From contig URKE01000030.1 of assembly GCA_900548285.1 (NCBI GenBank), forward strand, positions 1-23,025: a stretch of DNA of 23,025 nt. Direction: 5' to 3'. Below are positions 14,618 through 20,657 of this stretch, piece after piece. Positions within the stretch are counted from its first letter, which is position 1. Each line of letters begins with the position of its first letter. The notes beneath the pieces are model-generated. The model did not search any database, was not told where the DNA came from, and saw nothing but the letters and a program-made list of their open reading frames with translations. The translations under genes and the position numbers were made by a program. The stretch comes from an uncultured Eubacteriales bacterium. Lineage in GTDB: Bacteria > Bacillota > Clostridia > Christensenellales > Borkfalkiaceae.

Positions 14618-14735
14618 AAAAAAAGAGGTAAACCGTCTGGGGTTTACCTCTTTTTGTGTCGATTAATTCGAGTCGGTGACTTTGGACTTACCAAAGACAA
14701 TCAAAAGGGCTCCCGAAAACGAAAGCGTTTTCGGG
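14597..14735 (+). repeat. 139-nt direct repeat, copy B
   Basis: The second copy of 14254-14392 begins with the last 21 bases of tRNA-Thr including CCA. It carries a terminator-like hairpin at 14626-14655, with the stem extended by a C at the position corresponding to 14307, plus the inverted tRNA segment and the AAAG-loop hairpin. Confidence 0.9.
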
Positions 14736-14744
14736 GGTATGTTT

Positions 14745-14767
14745 GTTTTGCCCCTTACAACCCCGGT
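14745..14767 (+). repeat. Degenerate third repeat start
   Basis: This 23-base segment matches 14584-14606 (GTTTTGCTCCTTACAA then TTCCGGT) at 20 of 23 positions and sits directly after copy B, as if another unit had begun and decayed. 14768-14802 holds nothing further, apart from a 16-base near repeat of the neighbouring gene tail at 14776-14791. Confidence 0.55.
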
Positions 14768-14802
14768 AAATTCCCTGCAATCGTCGTAATAGGCGTGGTT
14801 GA

Positions 14803-15285
14803 TTATTTAATAACCTTTAAATCGTTAATATTTACGGAAATGCAATCGCCGTAATAATTACCGTCTTTATCTATCCCTGAAAAGTCGACTTCGATAAAAT
14901 TTTGGACGGCATTGTTATCCATTACGCGCCCGACGTCTCCTTTATGCGCTCCGAATTCGGCATACCTTTCTTCTTCAACCAACAATTCAACCATGTCATA
15001 TTCGTTTATCGCAACAGGTACAAGAACGTCTTTTGCTTTTGAGTTTATATCGTCTGACGCAGATAACAATTCCTTTTCAAGTTCCGCCGGAAGGTTCTCT
15101 TTGTCTGATTCTAAATCCTCATTTTTTATATTGACAACGGCATAGTCTCCGACGTTACTCGGGTTAAAAAATAAAACGTCCGCATTATCGTAATTCGTTT
15201 TGATTACAATTCCGTGCATATCTTTGGTTAAATTATGCGATTTATAATTGTCGTTTTTAAGTTTTACTAAATCTGATTTCTTCAT
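14803..15285 (-). CDS. Small acidic protein with two DUF4926/KOW-like halves, function unknown
   Basis: A 160-residue protein with no signal peptide or membrane segment. Two similar halves are visible: residues 4-57 (DLVKLKNDNY...KDMHGIVIKTNYDNADVLFF) and 97-159 (DMVELLVEEERYAEFGAHKG then DVGRVMDN...IEVDFSGIDKDG). The second half has the D-x-V-x-L ... KGDxGxV ... VDF pattern of small DUF4926/KOW-like beta-barrels. The linker (58-95) is charged and probably helical. The start ATG (15283-15285) lies only 21 bp from the MITE-like element at 15307-15583, so its promoter is within or beyond that element. Its position in a repeat-rich accessory stretch and its small acidic form would fit an immunity-type protein, but no toxin partner is visible and this is speculation. 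Confidence 0.65.
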   Translation of the reverse strand: MKKSDLVKLKNDNYKSHNLTKDMHGIVIKTNYDNADVLFFNPSNVGDYAVVNIKNEDLESDKENLPAELEKELLSASDDINSKAKDVLVPVAINEYDMVELLVEEERYAEFGAHKGDVGRVMDNNAVQNFIEVDFSGIDKDGNYYGDCISVNINDLKVIK

Positions 15286-15306
15286 TTTATCCGCCCCAAA
15301 ACGGTA

Positions 15307-15583
15307 TGCCAGACAAGAATAATACGAACCTTGGTCTGACGGCGTGTTTTTGACTAATACTGCGTTGCACTCACGGGTTATACGGGCAGTATTAACCCGT
15401 TCGTGCGCCTTATCTTAGCCTAAAAACACGCCGTCAGACTTGCCGACAACAAAAACGCCGATATTTTCGATGATTTGTTGCAAAGGCGAGAACGGTAGTA
15501 CTGTACGTACATCGTCCGAGAATTTGCAAAAAAGCGCGTAAATAGCTGCGTTTTTGCAAGGTTCGTATTATTTTTATCTGGCA
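15307..15583. mobile_element. 277-bp MITE-like element with terminal inverted repeats and TA flanks
   Basis: The ends TGCCAGACAAG...AATAATACGAACCTTG (15307-15333) and its inverse at 15557-15583 match with two differences. The match extends four bases outward on each side with one difference. TA dinucleotides flank both ends (15305-15306, 15584-15585), the target duplication expected for IS630/Tc1-mariner-type elements. No ORF is present. The interior holds an 18-bp perfect hairpin stem (15334-15351/15422-15439). There is no transposase in the window, so mobilisation in trans is inferred. Confidence 0.65.
15334..15439. repeat. Long internal hairpin of the MITE-like element
   Basis: GTCTGACGGCGTGTTTTT (15334-15351) pairs perfectly with AAAAACACGCCGTCAGAC (15422-15439). 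The loop can fold in two competing ways: TAATACTGC/GCAGTATTA (15355-15363/15386-15394) or ACGGGTTA/TAACCCGT (15373-15380/15393-15400). Confidence 0.8.
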
Positions 15584-15617
15584 TATCAATCATCATTCTT
15601 TGTTTATCAAATTTTTA

Positions 15618-15655
15618 ATAAAAAAAGAACAGACTCATTGAAGTCTGTTCTTTTT
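15618..15655 (-). terminator. Terminator of the tRNA-Val/tRNA-Gly unit
   Basis: On the minus strand, AAAGAACAGACT, loop TCAATG and AGTCTGTTCTTT are followed by further T residues. The plus strand also has T residues after the stem, so it may work in both directions. Confidence 0.85.
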
Positions 15656-15658
15656 CAG

Positions 15659-15733
15659 TGGAGCGGGAAACGAGATTCGAACTCGCGACATTTGCCTTGG
15701 CAAGGCAACGCTCTACCACTGAGCCATTCCCGC
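15659..15733 (-). tRNA. tRNA-Gly (anticodon GCC)
   Basis: The minus strand reads a full cloverleaf. The acceptor is GCGGGAA/TTCCCGC, then T and encoded CCA. The D arm is GCTCAGTGGTAGAGC and the anticodon loop TTGCCAA gives GCC. The T arm is GCGAGTTCGAATCTCGT. It is the second gene of a two-tRNA transcript. Confidence 0.97.
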
Positions 15734-15739
15734 ATCATC

Positions 15740-15815
15740 TGGTGGGAACAATAGGGCTCGAACCTATGACCCCCTGCTTGTAAGGCAGATGCTCTCCCAA
15801 CTGAGCTATGCTCCC
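15740..15815 (-). tRNA. tRNA-Val (anticodon TAC)
   Basis: The minus strand has acceptor GGGAGCA/TGTTCCC, then A and encoded CCA. The D arm is GCTCAGTTGGGAGAGC. The anticodon loop CTTACAA gives TAC. The T arm is ATAGGTTCGAGCCCTAT. It is the promoter-proximal gene, six bases before tRNA-Gly. Confidence 0.97.
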
Positions 15816-15835
15816 GTGACGTTTAATGCTTATTT

Positions 15836-15864
15836 AATATATCAAATTATTAAATATTTTGCAA
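15836..15864 (-). promoter_or_regulatory. Promoter of the tRNA-Val/tRNA-Gly unit
   Basis: Read on the minus strand, TTGCAA (15859-15864) and TATATT (15836-15841) are 17 bp apart, about 20 bp before tRNA-Val. The flanking DNA to 15952 is AT-rich and otherwise empty. Confidence 0.75.
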
Positions 15865-15952
15865 GCGTTTTTACGGGGTATTTTTAAAAATTTATAAAAT
15901 TTTTTATCGGGTGTTTTATCGCGGATTGCCGGCGGCTTTATCTTTGTCCGGA

Positions 15953-16009
15953 GCGCCTGACGGAAAATGGTGCGCCTGACGGAGAATGGTGCGCCTGACG
16001 GAGAAACCT
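15953..16009. repeat. Three tandem 19-bp repeats
   Basis: GCGCCTGACGGAAAATGGT, GCGCCTGACGGAGAATGGT and GCGCCTGACGGAGAAACCT lie head to tail (15953-15971, 15972-15990, 15991-16009). The third unit diverges at its 3' end. They lie 33 bp before the -35 of the metal operon. Confidence 0.85.
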
Positions 16010-16042
16010 GAAAAATATTTTTATAAAATTATGAAAAAACCG

Positions 16043-16071
16043 TTGACAAATCCTTTTTGAAAGCATATACT
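16043..16071 (+). promoter_or_regulatory. Strong promoter of the metal-resistance operon
   Basis: A consensus TTGACA (16043-16048) and TATACT (16066-16071) are 17 bp apart. Confidence 0.9.
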
Positions 16072-16074
16072 AAA

Positions 16075-16100
16075 AACAGTTGAACAATTATTCAACTGTT
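16075..16100. promoter_or_regulatory. ArsR/SmtB-type operator
   Basis: AACAGTTGAA-N6-TTCAACTGTT has perfect 10-bp arms. Its core TGAA-N6-TTCA is the signature of SmtB/CadC operators. It begins four bases after the -10, covering the transcription start, so bound repressor would block initiation. Confidence 0.9.
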
Positions 16101-16127
16101 ATCAAATAATTGCAGGCGGAAATAGAA

Positions 16128-16487
16128 GTGAAAGACGATTTTGTAGAGGTTTGCGAATGCGAGCATACGCATAAAAGCGTTGTTAAAAAAGTTAAGGCGA
16201 TAATGCCTTCGGAGGACGTTATTTACGACGTTGCGGAACTTTTCAAGGTTTTCGGCGACAGCACGAGGACGAATATTCTTATGGCGCTTTTCGAGAGCGA
16301 AATGTGTGTTTGCGATATCGGCGAACTTCTCAATATGACGAAATCGGCAATTTCGCATCAACTCAGAATTCTCAGGCAAAGCAAACTCGTCAAAGCGAGA
16401 AAGAGCGGAAAAGAGGTGTTTTATTCGCTTGCCGACGATCACGTCGTAAAAATTTTTGAAATGGCGATAGAGCATGTTGCCGAGTGA
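16128..16487 (+). CDS. ArsR/SmtB-family metal-sensing repressor (CadC/ZiaR-like)
   Basis: A 119-residue winged-helix repressor that should leave its operator when it binds Zn, Cd or Pb. The recognition helix is in NMTKSAISHQLRILRQSKLV. Both known metal sites are visible. The alpha3N site has C60-V-C62-D63 plus N-terminal C9, C11, H13 and H15. The alpha5 site has D103-x-H105 and H116-x2-E119, with the exact spacing of SmtB/ZiaR. GTG 16128 was chosen because AGGCGG lies seven bases before it; the in-frame TTG at 16110 has no ribosome site. It is the first gene of the operon with the HMA protein and P-type ATPase, directly downstream of its own likely operator. Confidence 0.92.
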   Translation: MKDDFVEVCECEHTHKSVVKKVKAIMPSEDVIYDVAELFKVFGDSTRTNILMALFESEMCVCDIGELLNMTKSAISHQLRILRQSKLVKARKSGKEVFYSLADDHVVKIFEMAIEHVAE

Positions 16488-16508
16488 AAGAATTAAAATC
16501 AAAAAAAT

Positions 16509-16520
16509 CCGCCCGGGCGG
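16509..16520. repeat. GC palindrome in the intergenic gap
   Basis: CCGCCCGGGCGG is a perfect 12-base palindrome 22 bp after the repressor stop. It may form a small mRNA hairpin; there is no T-run. Confidence 0.45.
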
Positions 16521-16583
16521 TAAAAATCCGTCGGAGCGGTGACATAAAACACGACCGTATTAAACGGAAAGGAGAAAATTAAA

Positions 16584-16802
16584 ATGAAAAAAATCGTAAG
16601 AGTAAAAGGAATGGATTGCGCCAACTGCGCCGCCGCGCTCGAAAGAGCGGTTGCCAAAATAGAGGGAATAACCTCCGTAAACGTCAACTTTATGGGCGAA
16701 AAAATGACGCTCGAATACGACGAGGCGAAAGCGGGCGTTCTGGACGAAGTTAAAAAAACCGCGCATAAACTCGAACCCGATTGGGAAATAATCGGTTTAT
16801 AA
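16584..16802 (+). CDS. Stand-alone heavy-metal-associated (HMA) domain protein
   Basis: A 72-residue single HMA domain with a beta-alpha-beta-beta-alpha-beta pattern. The metal site is G9-M-D-C12-A-N-C15 on the first loop, followed by helix AAALERAVAKIEGI. AAAGGAG precedes ATG 16584. The next gene, the P-type ATPase, lacks its own N-terminal HMA domain, so this protein probably supplies that function in trans as a metal carrier. It resembles CopZ in fold, but the company of a Zn/Cd-type pump and sensor suggests Zn/Cd/Pb rather than copper. Confidence 0.9.
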   Translation: MKKIVRVKGMDCANCAAALERAVAKIEGITSVNVNFMGEKMTLEYDEAKAGVLDEVKKTAHKLEPDWEIIGL

Positions 16803-16933
16803 TAACAGAGAAATATTCGGAGCGTAATCTGTAATCAAATCATAAAAGTCGGTCAATAAGTCGTTTAATCGTCAAAAAGCGAACAAACAAGCAGGCGAAA
16901 CGTTGTTGAACGGGCAGACGAAAGGTTGTTAAA

Positions 16934-18835
16934 ATGAGTAAAAATAAGAAGAACGTTATAAGAATTACGATATGTATTTTCGCGTTTTTGGTCGTGTTTA
17001 TAACGGGCAAATTCGTAGATATGAATCTGTACGCGTCGCTTGCGATATACGGCGCGATATACGTCGCATCGGGTTACGACGTATTATTTAAAGCGGCGAG
17101 AAATATCGCTCACGGAAAAGTTTTCGACGAGAATTTTCTTATGACGATAGCGTCGCTCGGCGCGTTCGCGCTCGGCATCGCCGAAGGGACGGGCGATTTT
17201 GCGGAAAGCGTCGCCGTTATTCTGTTCTATCAGGTGGGCGAACTTTTCCAGAGTTACGCCGTCGGCAAATCGAGGCAATCGATAGCGTCGCTGATGGATA
17301 TCAGACCGGACAAAGCGCGCGTTGAAAGGAACGGCGAAAAGGTTGAAGTTTATCCCGAAGAAGTTACCGTGGGCGAAAGCGTGTTCGTTGTTGCCGGCGA
17401 GAAAATTCCGCTTGACGGCGTGGTCGTCGGCGGACACGGCAACCTTAACACCTGCGCTTTGACGGGCGAAAGCGCGCCTGCGTTCGTTCAGGCGGGCGAC
17501 GAGGTTCTCAGCGGAACGATCGCTCTCGACGGCAACCTCGAGATAAGAGTTACCAAGGAGTTTTACGACAGCACCGCCTCGAAAATTCTCGATATGGTTG
17601 AAAACGCTTCGGGTAAAAAGGCTAAAACGGAAAACTTCATTTCGGCGTTCGCAAAATATTACACGCCTTTCGTGGTGTTCTCGGCGGTCGCTCTTGCAGT
17701 TATACCCTCGCTCGTTATAGGTTTTGAAAGCGGGTTTACGGGCGCGCTATGGGGCGAATGGATTAAAAGGGCTCTCACCTTCCTCGTCGTCAGTTGTCCG
17801 TGCGCGTTGGTTATCAGTATTCCTCTCGGATTTTTCGGCGGAATAGGCGGCGCGAGCAGCAAGGGGATTCTTGTCAAAGGCGCGAACTATATCGAACAGT
17901 TGAACAAAACCAACGTTATCTTTTTCGATAAAACGGGAACGTTGACGACGGGCGAATTCTCCGTTACGGGCGTTTATCCCGAAGAGAAAAAGGACGAAAT
18001 ACTCAGATACGCAAGCGTTTGCGAAAGCCATTCCACGCACCCGATAGCCGTGGGAATAACCAAGGCTTACGCGGCTGCGGGCGGAACGATTCCCGAAGGC
18101 TACGAAATCGAAGAGATTGCCGGAAAAGGAATCAGGGCGAAGAAAGCGGGCGAGGAAATCGTTTGCGGAAACGCCGAACTGATGCGCGCGGGCGGCGTTG
18201 AGTTTGAACAACTCAAAAACGACAAAACGACGGTCTATATATCGATTAACGGCAAATTCTTAGGGGCAATAGAACTTTCGGATACCGTTAAAAGCGACGC
18301 GAAACAAGCCCTTTTCGACCTTAGAAAACAAGGCGTGAAAATGGCCATGCTCACGGGCGATAACGAAAACGCGGCGAAACGCGTTGCCGAAGAACTTTCC
18401 GTGGACGAATATCACGCCAAATTGCTTCCGCAGGACAAACTCGACATCGTCGACAAGGCAATCGGAAGCAAAGCGCCGGGCGACGTGATTGCGTTCGTCG
18501 GCGACGGAATAAACGACGCGCCCGTTCTGATGCGCGCGGACGTGGGTATATCGATGGGCGGCGTCGGCAGCGACAGCGCGATAGAGGCTTCGGACGTGGT
18601 GCTTATGCACGACAAACTTTCGGATATAGTAACGGCGAAAAAAATTGCCCGCAAAACGATGCGGATAGTGAAACAGAATATCGTTTTCGCGCTTGCCGTC
18701 AAATTCGGCGTGCTTGTTCTTTCCGCTTTCGGACTTCTCGGGGCTTACGGAATGTGGATAGCGGTGTTTGCGGACGTGGGCGTCGCGGTGCTTGCGATTC
18801 TGAACGCGATGCGCGCCATGAAAGTGGGCAGATAA
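16934..18835 (+). CDS. cadA: P1B-type Zn/Cd/Pb-exporting ATPase without N-terminal HMA domain
   Basis: A 633-residue metal-pumping ATPase of the CadA/ZntA group in the cell membrane. Visible motifs are actuator TGES (177-180), membrane metal site C288-P-C290, phosphorylated D332 in DKTGTLT, nucleotide-domain H369-P370, TGDN (474-477), GDGINDAP (523-530) and the GVGSDSAIEASDVVLM run typical of the Zn/Cd class. K590 in TM7 (VKFGVL) and D614 in TM8 (FADVGV) are the extra metal-site residues of the P1B-2 type. The protein starts almost directly at the first membrane helix; the usual HMA domain is encoded separately upstream. The 131-bp gap before it shows no terminator, and GAAAGG precedes ATG. 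A terminator follows at 18880-18911. Confidence 0.95.
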   Translation: MSKNKKNVIRITICIFAFLVVFITGKFVDMNLYASLAIYGAIYVASGYDVLFKAARNIAHGKVFDENFLMTIASLGAFALGIAEGTGDFAESVAVILFYQVGELFQSYAVGKSRQSIASLMDIRPDKARVERNGEKVEVYPEEVTVGESVFVVAGEKIPLDGVVVGGHGNLNTCALTGESAPAFVQAGDEVLSGTIALDGNLEIRVTKEFYDSTASKILDMVENASGKKAKTENFISAFAKYYTPFVVFSAVALAVIPSLVIGFESGFTGALWGEWIKRALTFLVVSCPCALVISIPLGFFGGIGGASSKGILVKGANYIEQLNKTNVIFFDKTGTLTTGEFSVTGVYPEEKKDEILRYASVCESHSTHPIAVGITKAYAAAGGTIPEGYEIEEIAGKGIRAKKAGEEIVCGNAELMRAGGVEFEQLKNDKTTVYISINGKFLGAIELSDTVKSDAKQALFDLRKQGVKMAMLTGDNENAAKRVAEELSVDEYHAKLLPQDKLDIVDKAIGSKAPGDVIAFVGDGINDAPVLMRADVGISMGGVGSDSAIEASDVVLMHDKLSDIVTAKKIARKTMRIVKQNIVFALAVKFGVLVLSAFGLLGAYGMWIAVFADVGVAVLAILNAMRAMKVGR

Positions 18836-18879
18836 AACGAAATCGGTTCATTCCGAAAAGATAAAACCATAAACAAAAG

Positions 18880-18911
18880 ACGCGGCTGATCGACTTATAG
18901 CCGCGTTTTTT
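18880..18911 (+). terminator. Terminator of the metal-resistance operon
   Basis: ACGCGGCT (18880-18887) pairs with AGCCGCGT (18899-18906) and six T residues follow. 18912-18999 holds only a weak CGGCAG/CTGCCG hairpin (18970-18993). Confidence 0.85.
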
Positions 18912-18999
18912 AATATCGTTCGCCGCGGCGGATTTTCATAATCGGAGCGAAAGACCTTCGTAAAAGGCACGGCAGGTTTCCGTAAATCTGCCGATTTAT

Positions 19000-19104
19000 C
19001 GCGTAAAATAATCGACGAATCGCGTAAAATAATCGACGAATCGAGTAAAATAATTGATGAATCGAGTAAAATAATCGACGAATCGAGTAAAAATAAATCG
19101 ACGA
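19000..19104. repeat. Five tandem 21-bp repeats upstream of the SPFH gene promoter
   Basis: The units begin at 19000, 19021, 19042, 19063 and 19084 and share the core TAAAATAATCGACGAATCG (third unit TTGATGA, fifth unit with shifted A-runs). The period of 21 bp is two helical turns. The array stops 18 bp before the -35 at 19123. Confidence 0.85.
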
Positions 19105-19122
19105 GATAATTATTAAAAAAAC

Positions 19123-19151
19123 TTGTGTTTGCGCGCGATTTATGTTATAAT
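19123..19151 (+). promoter_or_regulatory. Promoter of the SPFH gene
   Basis: TTGTGT (19123-19128) and TATAAT (19146-19151) are 17 bp apart. AAAGGAG follows before ATG 19183. Confidence 0.85.
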
Positions 19152-19182
19152 ACAAACATATTAACTCAAAGGAGATTAAATA

Positions 19183-20244
19183 ATGGCTCTTTTTAGATTA
19201 AACCTCGTCTGGAACGACGACAGCAAAAACACTCTGGTTTATAAATACCCCCTCAAGAATTACGGCAGAGAAATAAACAACAAATCCACTCTTACCGTTA
19301 AGGAGTCGCAGTGCGCGATTTTCGTTCACAAGGGGCAGATCGCGGACGTGTTCGCGCCCGGGCTTTATGACCTCGGTACGGATATTTTCCCGATTCTTTC
19401 CAAACTTGCGGGTTGGAAATACGGCTTTCAAACGCCCATCACCTGCGACGTTTACTTCATAAACACCAAACAATTCACGAACATTCAGTGGGGAACGCGT
19501 AACCCCATCATGATGAGCGATGCCAGATTCGGAATGGTAAGAGTGAGAGCGTTCGGTTCGTTCTCTTATAAGGTTGACGATCCGGCAGTGTTCTTAAAGG
19601 AACTTTTCGGCACGAACAGCACGTTCGTTACCGAGGATATCAACGATTATCTTAAATCGATGTTGCTTTCCTGCTTTTCCGATTCGCTCGGCGAGAGCAA
19701 AGTTTCCGCGCTCGACCTTGCGGCGAACACGCTTGAATTCAACGAAATCGTAAAGAAAACGGTTCAGGATAAATTCAAGGAACTCGGTCTTAAACTCGTC
19801 AATCTCTTCATCGAGAACATGTCGCTTCCCGAAGAGGTCACCAAGGCTATGGACGAGAGAACCAAACTCGGCATACTCGGCGATTCCACGGATACGCTCA
19901 TGAAGATTTCTGCCGCGGAAGCAATGAAAAGCGCGGCGGCTAACACCGGCGCGGGCGGCGCGTTTATGTCCGCAGGCGTCGGAGTCGGCGCAGGCGCGGG
20001 AATAGGCGCTATGATGGCGGAAGCAATGAGACCTTCCGGGCGGCAGTCCGCTCCGGCTGCGGCTCCGGCTGCGGCGGCCGGCACGGCCGTTTGCGCTTCG
20101 TGCGGAAAATCTATCCCCGCAGATGCGAAGTTCTGCCCCGAATGCGGCAAAGCCGTTGCTCAGACAAAGTTCTGCCCAGAATGCGGAGCGAAAGTGAGCG
20201 CGGGCGCGAAATTCTGCCCCGAATGCGGCAACAAACTCGGCTGA
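19183..20244 (+). CDS. SPFH-domain protein with C-terminal double zinc ribbon (YdjI-like)
   Basis: A 353-residue protein. Residues 1-230 are an SPFH (stomatin/flotillin-like) domain of the so-called virion-core/YdjI group: VKESQCAIFVHKGQIADVFA then PGLYDLGT, and DVYFINTKQFTNIQWGTRNP. A Gly/Ala-rich, Pro/Ala-rich linker covers 250-300. Two zinc ribbons end the protein: C304/C307 with C318/C321, and C331/C334 with C345/C348 (three FCPECG strings). In Bacillus the relative YdjI belongs to a membrane-associated set with PspA and the zinc-ribbon membrane protein YdjG. A YdjG-like gene lies at 20658-21752, supporting the same role. AAAGGAG sits nine bases before ATG. Membrane stress or membrane organisation is inferred from the family. 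Confidence 0.88.
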   Translation: MALFRLNLVWNDDSKNTLVYKYPLKNYGREINNKSTLTVKESQCAIFVHKGQIADVFAPGLYDLGTDIFPILSKLAGWKYGFQTPITCDVYFINTKQFTNIQWGTRNPIMMSDARFGMVRVRAFGSFSYKVDDPAVFLKELFGTNSTFVTEDINDYLKSMLLSCFSDSLGESKVSALDLAANTLEFNEIVKKTVQDKFKELGLKLVNLFIENMSLPEEVTKAMDERTKLGILGDSTDTLMKISAAEAMKSAAANTGAGGAFMSAGVGVGAGAGIGAMMAEAMRPSGRQSAPAAAPAAAAGTAVCASCGKSIPADAKFCPECGKAVAQTKFCPECGAKVSAGAKFCPECGNKLG

Positions 20245-20326
20245 TAGGCGATAGGCCGCCGGCAAGCCCGGACGATAAACGGCAACAAGCCCGGCTGACG
20301 AACAAAGCGAAGAATTAAATCGCCGA

Positions 20327-20364
20327 TTTTACATGCAACATTAAATTTTACGTACAACGTTAAA
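20327..20364. repeat. Imperfect 19-bp tandem duplication before the DUF1858 gene
   Basis: TTTTACATGCAACATTAAA (20327-20345) is followed directly by TTTTACGTACAACGTTAAA (20346-20364), with 16 of 19 positions identical. It lies just before the ribosome site. Confidence 0.6.
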
Positions 20365-20377
20365 GGAGAAGAATAAA

Positions 20378-20572
20378 ATGGATAAAAAGATTACCGCAGA
20401 TACCATTATCGTAGACGCGCTCGATATCAACCCGAATGCGGGCGAAATTCTTATGAGATACGGTATGCACTGTCTCGGATGCGCTATCGCTCACGGGGAA
20501 ACCGTCGGCGAAGCCGCTCAGGTTCACGGCGCAGATCTCGACAAGATGCTCGAAGAACTCAACAATATTTAA
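20378..20572 (+). CDS. DUF1858 / hybrid-cluster-associated redox disulfide protein
   Basis: A 64-residue single-domain protein of the DUF1858 (ScdA N-terminus-like) family: ITADTIIVDALDINPNAGEI, then MRYGMHCLGCAIAHGETVGEAA, with the conserved pair C32-x2-C35. The family is linked to redox or Fe-S/nitrosative-stress repair proteins, but the biochemical role of free-standing copies is not settled. AAAGGAG precedes ATG at good spacing. It sits between the SPFH and zinc-ribbon membrane genes on the same strand, with no clear terminator on the 5' side and a hairpin on the 3' side. Confidence 0.9.
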   Translation: MDKKITADTIIVDALDINPNAGEILMRYGMHCLGCAIAHGETVGEAAQVHGADLDKMLEELNNI

Positions 20573-20590
20573 CTTTTAACTCAGAACCGA

Positions 20591-20626
20591 TTCGCCGCGC
20601 AGAAACAAATTTTTTTGCGCGGCGAA
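20591..20626. terminator. GC hairpin after the DUF1858 gene
   Basis: TTCGCCGCGCA (20591-20601) pairs with TGCGCGGCGAA (20616-20626). The T-run lies in the loop, not after the stem, so termination is uncertain; partial attenuation before the next gene is possible. Confidence 0.5.
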
Positions 20627-20657
20627 ACTCGGCTATGCCGGCCAAAAATAAAAACCG

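Noticed and set aside
14573..14854. Second plus-strand open frame sharing a stretch with the first
   Set aside because: The shared peptide comes only from the 139-nt DNA repeat. It has no ribosome site, and its end overlaps the opposite-strand gene.
16110..16127. TTG start for the ArsR-type repressor
   Set aside because: GTG 16128 has AGGCGG at the right distance, whereas TTG 16110 has none.
19000..19104. 21-bp repeats considered as a CRISPR array
   Set aside because: The units are directly head to tail with no unique spacers, and no cas genes are present.
18910..19155. Minus-strand frame encoding heptads such as FYSIRRL
   Set aside because: The heptads are the 21-bp DNA repeat read in frame. 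It has no ribosome site, and it spans the SPFH promoter.
19594..20265. 223-codon minus-strand frame opposite the SPFH gene
   Set aside because: It lies opposite a confident gene and its Arg/Ala-rich composition is typical of a shadow frame.
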